64,000 bases of DNA from Leifsonia aquatica H1aii. GTDB taxonomy: Bacteria > Actinomycetota > Actinomycetes > Actinomycetales > Microbacteriaceae. Made by a program: the position numbers and the translations under genes. Shown here piece after piece: positions 1 to 10,027 of the stretch (position 1 is the stretch's first letter; every line of letters begins with the position of its first letter). The stretch covers positions 1-64,000 of the forward strand of contig NZ_AYMR01000005.1 of assembly GCF_000633535.1 (NCBI RefSeq). The letters are read 5' to 3'. A model generated the notes under the pieces. It was given only the letters and a program-made list of their open reading frames with translations, had not been told where the DNA came from and searched no databases.

Positions 1-1
1 C

Positions 2-1786
<1,785 letters not shown>

Positions 1787-1897
1787 CCGTCCGTCCACCC
1801 CTCGTATCCACTTGGCGAGACACGCCGCCGTGGTGTGAGCGCAGACGGCGCGTCGTGACCATTGGATCGACCGCGGAAGGGGGCTAGCGTGTCCGCC

Positions 1898-2299
1898 ATG
1901 AACGGGCTCACGGTCGACCGGCAGCTGGCCGCGCCTCCCGACCGCGTGTGGGAGGCGCTCACGGACCCGGACCGCCTCGCGCGCTGGTTCTGGCCCGCCC
2001 GGTTCGAGACGTCGGCCGCGTTGGAGGCGCGGGAGGGCGGTGCGCTCCGCATCGCGTCGGCGCCGGTCGGCATCGGCGTGACGGGGACCGTCACGGCCGT
2101 CGACCCCGGGCATCTCCTCGCGACGACCTGGCGGTGGGACGGCGAGGACCTCGAGACGCGCGTCACGATCGCGCTCACCGCCGACTCCGCCGGCACCCGT
2201 GTCACGGTCCGCCACGAGGGCTTCGCCGACGGGGAGGCCGCGGCCGACCACGTCCAGGGCTGGAACGACTGCCTCGACCGGTTGCGCGACGCGCTCTGA
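1898..2299 (+). CDS. SRPBCC (AHSA1/START-like) domain protein
   Basis: A 133-residue single-domain protein of the Bet v1-like SRPBCC fold. The opening LTVDRQLAAPPDRVWEALTD and the later WNDCLDRLRDAL are typical of AHSA1-type proteins, which bind hydrophobic ligands or act as partner domains. I chose the ATG because a TAGCGT box lies exactly 7 nt upstream, the leaderless pattern seen repeatedly in this window. An in-frame GTG at 1889 and a TTG at 1862 are possible but less likely. Such proteins often pair with ArsR repressors, but none is adjacent. The ligand is unknown. Confidence 0.85.
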   Translation: MNGLTVDRQLAAPPDRVWEALTDPDRLARWFWPARFETSAALEAREGGALRIASAPVGIGVTGTVTAVDPGHLLATTWRWDGEDLETRVTIALTADSAGTRVTVRHEGFADGEAAADHVQGWNDCLDRLRDAL

Positions 2300-2422
2300 G
2301 GCGCGCGACCGTCGAGCCGGCCGGGGCGCGCTCCACCATCGCCCGGACACGAGCCGCCCTCCTGTCCTAAGCTGTTCCCCAGCGGCCCGCCTCCACCCGG
2401 CCGCCGGCCGGAAGGGGATGCC

Positions 2423-2980
2423 ATGGGGACCATCGCAGTGCACGAGTTCGTCTCGCTCGACGGGGTCTTCCAGGACCCGAGCTGGACGGTCGACTACGGT
2501 TTCGATCCCGCGATGGGAGACGACCTCGGCCGCATCACCCGGGCCTCGGACGCCATCCTGCTCGGGCGCCGGACGTTCGAGATGTTCGCCCCGGCCTGGT
2601 CGACGCGCACGGCAGCGGACGACCCCGGAGCGCCGTTCTTCAACGACTCGCCCAAGGTCGTGGTCAGCGGCGGTCTGGACGACGCGGCGGCGGAGTCCGT
2701 CTGGCGCAATTCGCGCTCGCTCGGCGCGTACGACGCGGACCGGCTGCGGGAGTTCAAGGACAGCGTCTCCGGCGGCATCTACATCAGCGGCAGCGGCACC
2801 CTGGTGCGCGCGCTGCTCGCCGACGGTCTGATCGATGCGCTGCACCTGTTCGTCTATCCGGTCGTGCTCGGTTCGGGGGAGCGGCTCTTCCCGGAGGGCA
2901 CGTCCACCGCGAAGCTGCGCCTGCGGCATTCCGACGCCTACGACAACGGCGTGCTGCACCTGCACTACGCACCGGCCTGA
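2423..2980 (+). CDS. Dihydrofolate reductase family (RibD C-terminal-like) protein
   Basis: A 185-residue protein of the RibD_C/DHFR-like fold. The N-terminal ...HEFVSLDGVFQDP, the central DAILLGRRTFEMF and the C-terminal HLFVYPVVLGSGERLF are hallmarks of the YwjB/YyaP group. These are predicted NADPH-dependent reductases whose real substrates are mostly unknown; they are not the housekeeping DHFR. A GGAAGGGG ribosome-binding site lies at a good distance from the ATG, and a TAAGCT -10-like box lies about 50 nt upstream. It stands alone, so context adds nothing. Confidence 0.88.
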   Translation: MGTIAVHEFVSLDGVFQDPSWTVDYGFDPAMGDDLGRITRASDAILLGRRTFEMFAPAWSTRTAADDPGAPFFNDSPKVVVSGGLDDAAAESVWRNSRSLGAYDADRLREFKDSVSGGIYISGSGTLVRALLADGLIDALHLFVYPVVLGSGERLFPEGTSTAKLRLRHSDAYDNGVLHLHYAPA

Positions 2981-3237
2981 ACCCCACCCTCCGCCCGCCC
3001 CTTCTTCCCTGCCTCCGACCCGGATTGCGGTCACGACCTGACCGCATGCCCGCCTAGCGTCGGAAGCGACAACTCCATCGGGTACGGATGTCGGCGACCC
3101 GCGCTACCGTAATCGTTGTTCGAGGGCACTCAGACAGCGGCGTCATGATCGCGGACCCACGGCGTCATGTTTGACTGGGGCGTTTGCGCCCCGGCCCACC
3201 CGGCACCTCACCAGCACTGCGACACTCAGGAATTCTC
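2981..3237. other. Intergenic region before the ABC exporter operon
   Basis: About 257 nt without a gene. It contains a short GGGGCG/CGCCCC hairpin near 3176-3195 and no convincing open reading frame. It presumably holds the promoter of the ABC exporter pair, but I cannot place -35 and -10 boxes with confidence. Confidence 0.4.
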
Positions 3238-4968
3238 GTGACTCTTCTCCGAATGGCACTGCGGTTCGGTCGACCCTATTGGCGGTCGGCCCTCGCGGTC
3301 GTGCTCCTCCAACTGATCGCGACCCTCGCCGCCCTCTACCTGCCGACCCTCAACAAAGACATCATCGACAAGGGCATCGTCACCGGTGACACGGACTTCA
3401 TCTGGTCCACCGGTGGGATGATGCTCATCGTCTGCTTCGTGCAGGTCGTCGCGGCCATCGCCGCCACCTACTTCGGCGCCCGGGCGTCGATGTCGGTCGG
3501 CCGTGACATCCGCCGCGCCTTCTACCGCAGGGTCGATTCCCTTCCCTCGCTCGACCTCGCCCGCTGGGGCATGCCGACGCTCATCACCCGCAACACGAAC
3601 GACGTGCAGCAGGTGCAGATGCTCGTGCTGCTGACCCTCAACTTCATGGTCTCCACGCCAATCATGTGCATCGCCGGAATCGCGCTCGCGGTGAACGTGG
3701 ATGCCGGTCTCTCCTGGCTCATCTGGGTCTCGGTGGCCGTGCTGTTCGTGGTCGTCGGCGTCCTGGTCTGGCTGCTGTTGCCGCTGTTCCGCGAGATGCA
3801 GGAGCGCATCGACGGCGTCAACGGCGTCATCCGCGAGCAGATCGTCGGCATCCGCGTGATCCGCGCGTTCGTCCGTGAGAAGTTCGAGGGTGTGCGCTAC
3901 GACGAGGCGAACCTCGCACTGACCCGGGTCTCCGTGCGGGTCGGCAACATCTTCGTGCTGATGTTCCCGATCATCATGCTGATCCTCAACGCCGCCACCG
4001 CCGCCGTGCTCTGGTTCGGCGGGCACCGTGTGGACGCGGGCGACATCCAGATCGGAGCGCTCACCGCGTTCCTGCAGTACCTGCTGCAGATCCTGACAGC
4101 GGTGATGATGGGGGTCTTCATGGCCATGATGATCCCGCGCGCGATGGTCTGCGCCGAGCGCATCGACGAGGTGCTCAGCGCGACGCCGTCGCAGCAAGGC
4201 GGGGGAGTCGGCGCGCAGCTCCCGGCGAACGGCCGGGTGGAGGTCGAGGGCGTCACCTTCGGCTACCCCGGCGCCGAGAAGCCCGTGCTCAGCGACGTGT
4301 CGTTCACGGCCGAACCGGGACAGGTGACCGCGATCGTCGGATCCACCGGCTCCGGCAAGTCGACGCTCGTGTCGGTGATCGCCAACCTGTTCACGCCGCA
4401 GAGCGGACACGTGCGCATCGGCGGGGTCCCCGTCGACTCGCTCAGCCGGCAGCAGTTGGCGGGACAGCTCGGGCTCGTCCCACAGCGCCCGTACCTGTTC
4501 TCCGGCACGGTGGCGACGAACCTCCGATTCGGGCGTCCCGACGCCACGGACGACCAGCTGTGGGAGGCGCTGCGCGTGGCGCAGGCCGAGGACTTCGTCC
4601 GGGCGAAGGAGCACGGCCTCGACGAGCGGATCTCGCAGGGAGGCACGAACGTCTCCGGCGGCCAGCGTCAGCGGCTCTGCATCGCGCGGGCGCTCGTCGC
4701 GCAACCCACGGTGTTCCTGTTCGACGACTCGTTCTCGGCGCTCGACGTCGCGACCGACGCGCGGCTGCGCGCCGCGCTCGCGGAGTCCACGGGCGACGCG
4801 ACGGTCATCGTCGTCGCACAGCGTGTGTCCACCATCCGGGAGGCCGACACGATCGTCGTGCTCGACGACGGCCAGGTCGTCGCGCGCGGCACCCACGACG
4901 AACTGCTCGAGACCAGCGAGACCTATCGCGAGATCGTCGAGTCCCAGCTGAGTCTGGAGGTGGCCTGA
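3238..4968 (+). CDS. Heterodimeric ABC exporter, subunit with degenerate ATP site
   Basis: A 576-residue half-transporter with six membrane helices followed by an ATPase domain. Walker A is GSTGSGKST (around residue 368) and the signature is VSGGQRQRL. The Walker B end reads LFDDSFSALD with Asp in place of the catalytic Glu, and the switch loop reads VAQRVSTI with Gln in place of His. These losses mark the non-hydrolysing partner in asymmetric exporters such as TM287/288, BmrCD and TmrAB. Start: GTG with AGGAA about 5 nt upstream, giving MTLLRMALRF, a common family start; an upstream ATG at 3184 gives an unlikely leader. The partner gene follows after 1 nt, so they are one operon. Expected role: efflux of drugs or lipids. 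Confidence 0.92.
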   Translation: MTLLRMALRFGRPYWRSALAVVLLQLIATLAALYLPTLNKDIIDKGIVTGDTDFIWSTGGMMLIVCFVQVVAAIAATYFGARASMSVGRDIRRAFYRRVDSLPSLDLARWGMPTLITRNTNDVQQVQMLVLLTLNFMVSTPIMCIAGIALAVNVDAGLSWLIWVSVAVLFVVVGVLVWLLLPLFREMQERIDGVNGVIREQIVGIRVIRAFVREKFEGVRYDEANLALTRVSVRVGNIFVLMFPIIMLILNAATAAVLWFGGHRVDAGDIQIGALTAFLQYLLQILTAVMMGVFMAMMIPRAMVCAERIDEVLSATPSQQGGGVGAQLPANGRVEVEGVTFGYPGAEKPVLSDVSFTAEPGQVTAIVGSTGSGKSTLVSVIANLFTPQSGHVRIGGVPVDSLSRQQLAGQLGLVPQRPYLFSGTVATNLRFGRPDATDDQLWEALRVAQAEDFVRAKEHGLDERISQGGTNVSGGQRQRLCIARALVAQPTVFLFDDSFSALDVATDARLRAALAESTGDATVIVVAQRVSTIREADTIVVLDDGQVVARGTHDELLETSETYREIVESQLSLEVA

Positions 4969-4969
4969 G

Positions 4970-6967
4970 ATGGCGCGCGACACAGCGGCCGGGCGGCCGA
5001 AGAAGAAGCAGACCGAGGCCGATCGTGCGGCGCACGAGTCGGCCGTCGAGGCGACGCTGGAGGAGGTCGACTACGAGTACGAGCCGTCGGCGTCCGACGG
5101 CGACATGTTCGGCGACGCCCCGGCGCGCAAGGCCGAGAACTTCTGGCCGTCGTTCAAGCGCCTGCTCGGCCTTCTGAAGACCGAGTGGGTCGGGATGACG
5201 TGGGTCACCCTCCTGGTGACCGTGTCGGTCGTCCTCATCGTGATCGCACCGCGCATCCTGGGCAACGCGACCGACGTGATCTTCCAGGGCGCCGTCGGCA
5301 CGATCGACTCGAAGGGCACGTTGATCCCGGGGACCGGCATCGACTTCGTCGAGCTGGGGCGCCTCTTGATGATCGTCCTGGCGATGTACATCGCGGCGTC
5401 CCTGCTGCAATGGTGGCAGGGCTACATCCTGAACGCGCTCGTCATGCGGGTGGTCTACGGCCTGCGCCGCGACATCGAGGACAAGCTCAACCGCATCCCG
5501 CTGCGCTACTTCGACGCCCGCCAGCGCGGCGACCTGATGTCACGCGTGACGAACGACGTCGACAACATCCAGACCGCGCTGCAGCAGGCGTTCTCGCAGC
5601 TGATCCAGTCGGTCCTGATGGTCGTCGGCATCGGCATCATGATGTTCATCGTGTCGTGGCAGCTCGCCCTGATCGCCCTCATCTCCATCCCGCTCTCCGG
5701 CATCATCGCCGGGGTGATCGGCAGCCGGTCGCAGAAGCTGTTCAAGCAGCAGTGGGCGTCGACGGGCAACCTGAACGGTCACATCGAGGAGTCGTACTCG
5801 GGTCTCGACCTGGTGCGCTCGTTCGGTCGCGACGGCGTGATGCTGGAGGAGTTCGACTCCCGCAACCAGAAGCTCTACCGCTCGATGGTCGGTGCGCAGT
5901 TCGTGTCGGGCATGATCATGCCGGCGATGAACTTCGTCTCCTACCTGTCGTACGTGCTGATCGCGGTCGTGGGCGCGCTGCGCGTGGTCTCCGGCCAGAT
6001 GACGATCGGCGACGCGACGGCGTTCATCCAGTACTCGCGCGAGTTCTCGCAGCCGATCGGCCAGATCGCGGGCATGGCGAACATGCTGCAGTCCGGCGTC
6101 GCGTCGGCCGAGCGCACCTTCGAATTCCTGGACGCGGAGGAGCAGTCGCCCGACCACGAGACGCGGCACCTGCCCGCTCGCGCCGACGGCCGGGTGGAGC
6201 TGGAGGACGTCGAGTTCTCCTACGACCCCGCCGTGCCGCTGATCCGCGATCTCAGCCTCGCCGTGAAGCCGGGGCAGACCGTCGCGATCGTGGGGCCGAC
6301 GGGTGCGGGCAAGACCACCCTGGTCAACCTCATCATGCGGTTCTACGAGTTGAACGGCGGCGCCATCCGACTCGACGGCATCGACACCACCGAGCTGTCG
6401 CGCGCCGAGCTGCGCGGCCAGGTCGGCATGGTGCTGCAGGACGCCTGGCTGTTCTCGGGCACCATCCGCGAGAACATCCGCTACGGGCGCCTCGACGCGA
6501 CGGACGAGGAGGTCGTGGAGGCCGCCAAGGCCACCATGGTCGACCGGTTCGTACGCCAGCTGCCCGACGGGTACGACACCGTCATCGAGGCCGACGGCGG
6601 CAACGTCTCGGCGGGCGAGCGGCAGCTCCTGACGATCGCGCGCGCGTTCATCGCGAACCCGTCGCTGCTCATCCTCGACGAGGCCACCTCGTCGGTCGAC
6701 ACGCGCACCGAGCTGCTCGTGCAGCACGCGATGGCGGCCCTGCGCACGGACCGCACGTCGTTCGTGATCGCGCACCGCCTGTCGACCATCCGGGATGCGC
6801 ACACCATCCTGGTCATGGAGAACGGCAGCATCGTCGAGCAGGGCGACCACGCCACGCTCCTCGAGCGTCGAGGCGCCTACTACGACCTCTACATGACGCA
6901 GTTCCACGGCGCCGCGGCCGAGGCCGACCCCGCGCCCGAACCGGACTCCGCCGAGATTCCTGCGTAG
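4970..6967 (+). CDS. Heterodimeric ABC exporter, subunit with catalytic ATP site
   Basis: A 665-residue half-transporter that pairs with the preceding gene. The first ~60 residues are charged and hydrophilic (KKKQTEADRAAHES..., then many acidic residues), followed by six helices and the ATPase domain. This domain is fully canonical: GPTGAGKTT, Q-loop MVLQDAWLFSG, LILDEATSSVD with the catalytic Glu, and IAHRLSTI with the switch His. The signature NVSAGERQLL has Ala instead of the second Gly. One complete and one degenerate site together give the asymmetric hydrolysis cycle of this class. The ATG sits behind GGAGGTGGCC. A strong hairpin at 6982-7024 ends the operon. Confidence 0.93.
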   Translation: MARDTAAGRPKKKQTEADRAAHESAVEATLEEVDYEYEPSASDGDMFGDAPARKAENFWPSFKRLLGLLKTEWVGMTWVTLLVTVSVVLIVIAPRILGNATDVIFQGAVGTIDSKGTLIPGTGIDFVELGRLLMIVLAMYIAASLLQWWQGYILNALVMRVVYGLRRDIEDKLNRIPLRYFDARQRGDLMSRVTNDVDNIQTALQQAFSQLIQSVLMVVGIGIMMFIVSWQLALIALISIPLSGIIAGVIGSRSQKLFKQQWASTGNLNGHIEESYSGLDLVRSFGRDGVMLEEFDSRNQKLYRSMVGAQFVSGMIMPAMNFVSYLSYVLIAVVGALRVVSGQMTIGDATAFIQYSREFSQPIGQIAGMANMLQSGVASAERTFEFLDAEEQSPDHETRHLPARADGRVELEDVEFSYDPAVPLIRDLSLAVKPGQTVAIVGPTGAGKTTLVNLIMRFYELNGGAIRLDGIDTTELSRAELRGQVGMVLQDAWLFSGTIRENIRYGRLDATDEEVVEAAKATMVDRFVRQLPDGYDTVIEADGGNVSAGERQLLTIARAFIANPSLLILDEATSSVDTRTELLVQHAMAALRTDRTSFVIAHRLSTIRDAHTILVMENGSIVEQGDHATLLERRGAYYDLYMTQFHGAAAEADPAPEPDSAEIPA

Positions 6968-6981
6968 CGGTCGCGCACGCG

Positions 6982-7024
6982 GCGAAAAGTGCGCCGTCTC
7001 CGTGTGAGACGGCGCACTTTTCGC
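6982..7024. terminator. Bidirectional terminator hairpin, 19-bp perfect stem
   Basis: Perfect 19-nt arms (6982-7000 and 7006-7024) enclose a 5-nt loop, CGTGT. The stem ends in AAAA/TTTT flanks, so both strands show a short U run near the stem end. It lies between the convergent ABC exporter operon and the IscA-like gene and can serve both. Confidence 0.85.
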
Positions 7025-7057
7025 ACTCTGGGCGTCGCGCTGCAGCGCGACCGGTGA

Positions 7058-7339
7058 CTAGGCCAGTGCGCCGATGGCGAAGCTGACCGAGCCCTGCTCG
7101 TCGACCTGGGCGTCGAGGACCTTGTCGTCGAGCGCGGCCGCGGCTCCCTGCTCCAGGAAGAGACGGGCGCCTCCGGCGTCGACGATCTGGTCGGCGGGGT
7201 CGGGCGTCTCGGAGACGGCGGCGGCGAACGCCGTGTGCTCCGGGTTGCTGCTGCTGATGCGCAGTCCGGCGTCGTCCGCGGGGGACTGGTCGGTGAGGGT
7301 CTTGACGATCGTGCTGGCGTTCTCAGTGAGGGTGAGCAT
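7058..7339 (-). CDS. IscA/HesB-like protein lacking all cysteines
   Basis: A 93-residue protein that resembles the A-type iron-sulfur carriers (HesB/IscA): MLTLTENASTIVKTL at the start, GLRISSS, then DQIVDAGGARLFLE and LDDKVLDAQVDEQGSVSFAI. Genuine carriers hold the cluster with three cysteines, one central and a C-terminal CGC. This protein contains no cysteine at all, so it cannot be a standard Fe-S carrier. Cysteine-free members exist in actinobacteria and have no settled function. Start: ATG with AAGGAGAG at good spacing. It diverges from the formylglycine-generating enzyme gene across 158 nt. Confidence 0.82.
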   Translation of the reverse strand: MLTLTENASTIVKTLTDQSPADDAGLRISSSNPEHTAFAAAVSETPDPADQIVDAGGARLFLEQGAAAALDDKVLDAQVDEQGSVSFAIGALA

Positions 7340-7354
7340 GAGCTCTCCTTCCGG

Positions 7355-7421
7355 TCGATGGCTCCAGGCCGTTCGATGGCCCCAGGAGCCAGCCACGTTC
7401 CCGCGGCCCCGGTGGGGCCGC
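7355..7421 (-). promoter_or_regulatory. 5' leader of the IscA-like gene: direct repeat and hairpin
   Basis: The leader holds two 14-nt direct repeats, TCGATGGCTCCAGG at 7355-7368 and TCGATGGCCCCAGG at 7373-7386, 18 nt apart and differing at one base. A perfect hairpin GCGGCCCC-ggt-GGGGCCGC follows at 7403-7421. These are consistent with control of the minus-strand gene, but no regulator can be assigned. Confidence 0.35.
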
Positions 7422-7497
7422 AACCCCGAGGGACGGCATTGCCAGGAAACACTCACGAAGGCTCGGCAGCAGGCCGTTTCCGCGACAGAATGAGCGC

Positions 7498-8460
7498 ATG
7501 ACGGACTCCCACGACTGCTGTGCGCCGTCCCGCGCCGACCTTTTCCTCGGTGCGCGACCCGACGGGGTCCCGGCGGTGGCCGGGGGAGGCGGCCGGCACC
7601 CGATCGCGCAGGCCACGGTCCCCGCGCAGACGTTCACCATGGGCGACGCTCACGGAGACGATCGCTGGCACGACGGCGAGACGCCGCTGCACCCGGTCAC
7701 GCTGGCGTCCTTCGCGATCGACACCACGAGCGTCACCAACGCGGCCTTCGCGGGCTTCGTCGACGCCACCGGCTATCGCACCGAGGCGGAGACCTTCGGC
7801 TACTCCGCCGTCTTCCACCTGGCTCTGGCGGCCGACGACGAGGACGTCCTGGGCCAGCCCCCGCAGACGCCGTGGTGGCTGGGCGTCGCCGGAGCGGACT
7901 GGCGTCACCCGGGCGGCCGCCATTCCGGCATCGACGGGATGAAGGAGCACCCCGCCGTCCACGTCAGCTGGAACGACGCCATGGCGTACTGCGCCTGGGC
8001 CGGCCGTCGCCTCCCGACGGAGGCGGAATGGGAGGCGGCGTCGCGCGGTGGCCTCGAGGGCGCCCGCTACCCCTGGGGCGACGACCGCGGCGGTGCCGAG
8101 GAGGAGCCCGGAGGCTGGCGTGCGAACATCTGGCAAGGTGCATTCCCGCACCGGAATACGATCGCGGACGGCTTCCTGACCACGGCGCCCGTCCACACCT
8201 TCGAGCCCAACGCCTACGGTCTGTGGCAGACCGTCGGCAATGTGTGGGAGTGGGTCGCGGACTGGTACGACCCGGGCTACTACGCCGTGTCGCCGACCGC
8301 CGACCCGCAGGGCCCGGAAGCCGGGGCACAGCGCGTGATGCGGGGTGGATCGTTCCTCTGCCACGACTCCTATTGCAACCGGTACCGCAATGCCGCGCGC
8401 TCCTCGAACACGCCGGACTCGTCGATGGCGAACACCGGGTTCCGCACGGTGGCGCTCTGA
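7498..8460 (+). CDS. Formylglycine-generating enzyme (SUMF1 family)
   Basis: A 320-residue enzyme that oxidises a cysteine in sulfatases to C-alpha-formylglycine, using copper and O2. The FGE-sulfatase domain covers nearly the whole protein: the early PAQTFTMGD, then VHVSWNDAMAYCAWAGRRLPTEAEWEAASRGG, and GNVWEWVADWY. Near the end GGSFLCHDSYCNRYR holds Cys288 and Cys293, matching the copper-binding active-site pair of the Streptomyces enzyme. That makes it a likely active FGE rather than a catalytically different SUMF1 paralogue such as EgtB. An extra Cys-Cys pair lies at residues 5-6. No sulfatase gene is in the window, so the target is encoded elsewhere. The ATG is 6 nt after a CAGAAT box. 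Confidence 0.9.
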   Translation: MTDSHDCCAPSRADLFLGARPDGVPAVAGGGGRHPIAQATVPAQTFTMGDAHGDDRWHDGETPLHPVTLASFAIDTTSVTNAAFAGFVDATGYRTEAETFGYSAVFHLALAADDEDVLGQPPQTPWWLGVAGADWRHPGGRHSGIDGMKEHPAVHVSWNDAMAYCAWAGRRLPTEAEWEAASRGGLEGARYPWGDDRGGAEEEPGGWRANIWQGAFPHRNTIADGFLTTAPVHTFEPNAYGLWQTVGNVWEWVADWYDPGYYAVSPTADPQGPEAGAQRVMRGGSFLCHDSYCNRYRNAARSSNTPDSSMANTGFRTVAL

Positions 8461-8484
8461 CCACCGTGCGCCGACCGCCGACCC

Positions 8485-9027
8485 CTAGGCGAGCGCCGCG
8501 AGCAGTTCGCGGTTGAACGCGGGCAGGTCGTCCGGCTTGCGCGAGGAGATCAGGGGGAACGATCCGTCGTCGACGACGACCTCCTCGTCGACCCAGGTCG
8601 CGCCGGCGTTGCGGTAGTCGGTCTGCAGGCTCGGCCAGCTCGTGATGCGCCGCCCGTCGACGACACCCGCTTCCACCAGCACCCAGCCGCCGTGGCAGAT
8701 CACGGCGATCGGCTTGCCGGCGGCCGCGAACGCTTGCACCAGCGCCACCGCTCCGGGGAAGGTGCGCACCTGGTCGCCGTTCGCGACGCCGCCGGGCAGC
8801 ACCAGTGCCGCGAAGTCGTCGGCCGATGCGGCATCCAGCGTCACATCGACCGGGAAGCGGTCCGCCGGGGTCAGATGCTCGAAGGCCTGCACCTCGCCGG
8901 CGGCCTTGGAGATCAGCCGCGGGACGCCGCCCGCGTCGGCCACCGCCTTCCACGGCTCGGTGAGTTCCGCCTGCTCGATGCCCTCCGGTCCCACCAGGAA
9001 GGCGATTGCACGTCCGTCCACTGTCAT
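8485..9027 (-). CDS. DJ-1/PfpI family protein (class I glutamine amidotransferase-like)
   Basis: A 180-residue protein of the PfpI/YhbO type. Such proteins are described as stress proteases, glyoxalases or protein deglycases, and the exact activity is disputed. The nucleophile elbow AVICHGGW places the reactive Cys at about residue 111, followed by His112. FAALVLPGGVANGDQVR supplies the conserved Gly-rich turn, and the C-terminal DDLPAFNRELL is typical of the family. ATG with GAGGAG upstream at 9031-9037. It runs convergently into the FGE gene and diverges from the aldo/keto reductase gene across 54 nt, a pairing that suggests a carbonyl-stress role (inference). Confidence 0.9.
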   Translation of the reverse strand: MTVDGRAIAFLVGPEGIEQAELTEPWKAVADAGGVPRLISKAAGEVQAFEHLTPADRFPVDVTLDAASADDFAALVLPGGVANGDQVRTFPGAVALVQAFAAAGKPIAVICHGGWVLVEAGVVDGRRITSWPSLQTDYRNAGATWVDEEVVVDDGSFPLISSRKPDDLPAFNRELLAALA

Positions 9028-9081
9028 GAGGACTCCTCTCGTCCCTCCACACCTACGCCGGGGGAGCGGGAGAATGAACCC

Positions 9082-9906
9082 ATGACGAGCATCCCCCAGG
9101 TCCCTCTCAACGACGGCGGCAGCATCCCGCAGCTCGGCTTCGGTGTGTACAAGATCCCGGAGGCGGAGACGGTGGATGCGGTCGTCGCCGCGCTCGACGC
9201 GGGCTACCGCCACATCGACACGGCCGCCTTCTACGAGAACGAGCGCGGTGTCGGTGAAGGCATCCGGCGCTCCGGACTCGACCGCGGCGACATCTACGTG
9301 ACGACCAAGGTGTGGTGGACCGACAACGGCTACGACTCGACGCTGCGCTCCTTCGACGCGAGTCTGGACCGGCTGGGCTTCGACACCGTCGACCTGTTCC
9401 TCATCCACTGGCCGGCCCCGAAGCACGACAAGTACGTGGACACCTGGCGTGCGCTCGAGCGGATCCGCCGGGAGGGCCGGGCCCGCTCGATCGGCGTCGC
9501 CAACTTCCACACCCACCACCTCGACCGGCTCGCCGCCGAGACCGACGTCGTCCCGGCGGTGAACCAGGTGGAGCTGCACCCGTGGCTGCCGCAGGCGGAG
9601 GTGCGTCGCTACGACGCTGCACACGGCGTCGTGACGGAGGCGTGGTCGCCGCTGGCGCGCGGCCGTGTGCTCGGCGACCCCGCCCTGGACGCGCTCGCGC
9701 GGAAGCACGGCGCCACACCGGCGCAGATCGTGATCCGGTGGCAGCTGCAGCTCGGCAACGTGGTCATCCCGAAGTCGTCGACCGCCGCCCGCATCCGCGA
9801 GAACCTCGACGTCTTCGGGTTCACCCTGGACGCGGACGACCTCGCTGCGATCGCCGCGCTCGAGACGGGGGAGCGGACGGGGAAGGACCCGGACGACCTG
9901 GGCTGA
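9082..9906 (+). CDS. Aldo/keto reductase, 2,5-diketo-D-gluconate reductase-like
   Basis: A 274-residue NADPH-dependent carbonyl reductase with the (beta/alpha)8 AKR fold. The catalytic tetrad is complete: Asp46, Tyr51 (GYRHIDTAAFYENE), Lys76 (TTKVWW) and His109 (LFLIHWP). The cofactor-binding IPKSSTAARIREN motif lies near the C-terminus. AKR family 5 enzymes reduce diketogluconate and many small aldehydes. The substrate is open; methylglyoxal-like carbonyls would fit the divergent PfpI-type neighbour. The ATG has GGGAGCGGGAG just upstream. Its 3' side carries a copy of a GC-rich palindromic repeat. Confidence 0.93.
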   Translation: MTSIPQVPLNDGGSIPQLGFGVYKIPEAETVDAVVAALDAGYRHIDTAAFYENERGVGEGIRRSGLDRGDIYVTTKVWWTDNGYDSTLRSFDASLDRLGFDTVDLFLIHWPAPKHDKYVDTWRALERIRREGRARSIGVANFHTHHLDRLAAETDVVPAVNQVELHPWLPQAEVRRYDAAHGVVTEAWSPLARGRVLGDPALDALARKHGATPAQIVIRWQLQLGNVVIPKSSTAARIRENLDVFGFTLDADDLAAIAALETGERTGKDPDDLG

Positions 9907-9931
9907 CCGGTGCGCACGCGCCCGGCGGGGT

Positions 9932-9994
9932 GAGCGCGGTGCCCCGGGACGACCGCTGCTGCGCGCCGCGCCGCGGTCGTCCCGAACGACCGCG
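9932..9994. repeat. GC-rich palindromic repeat family, copy A
   Basis: About 63 nt between convergent genes. Its core is a perfect inverted repeat CGGGACGACCGC / GCGGTCGTCCCG with a 16-nt loop, preceded by GAGCGCGGT. Copy B (12086-12148) is almost identical over ~58 nt and copy C (12541-12642) is related. It probably acts as a bidirectional terminator or is a REP-like element. Confidence 0.8.
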
Positions 9995-10027
9995 GGCAGG
10001 TTCCGCCGACCGTGGCCGGCGCCACGC

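Noticed and set aside
3226-4983. A 585-codon open frame antisense to the first ABC exporter gene
   Set aside because: It mirrors a strongly supported gene and its product is a His/Asp/Glu/Arg-rich low-complexity string, as expected from the reverse strand of GC-rich coding DNA.
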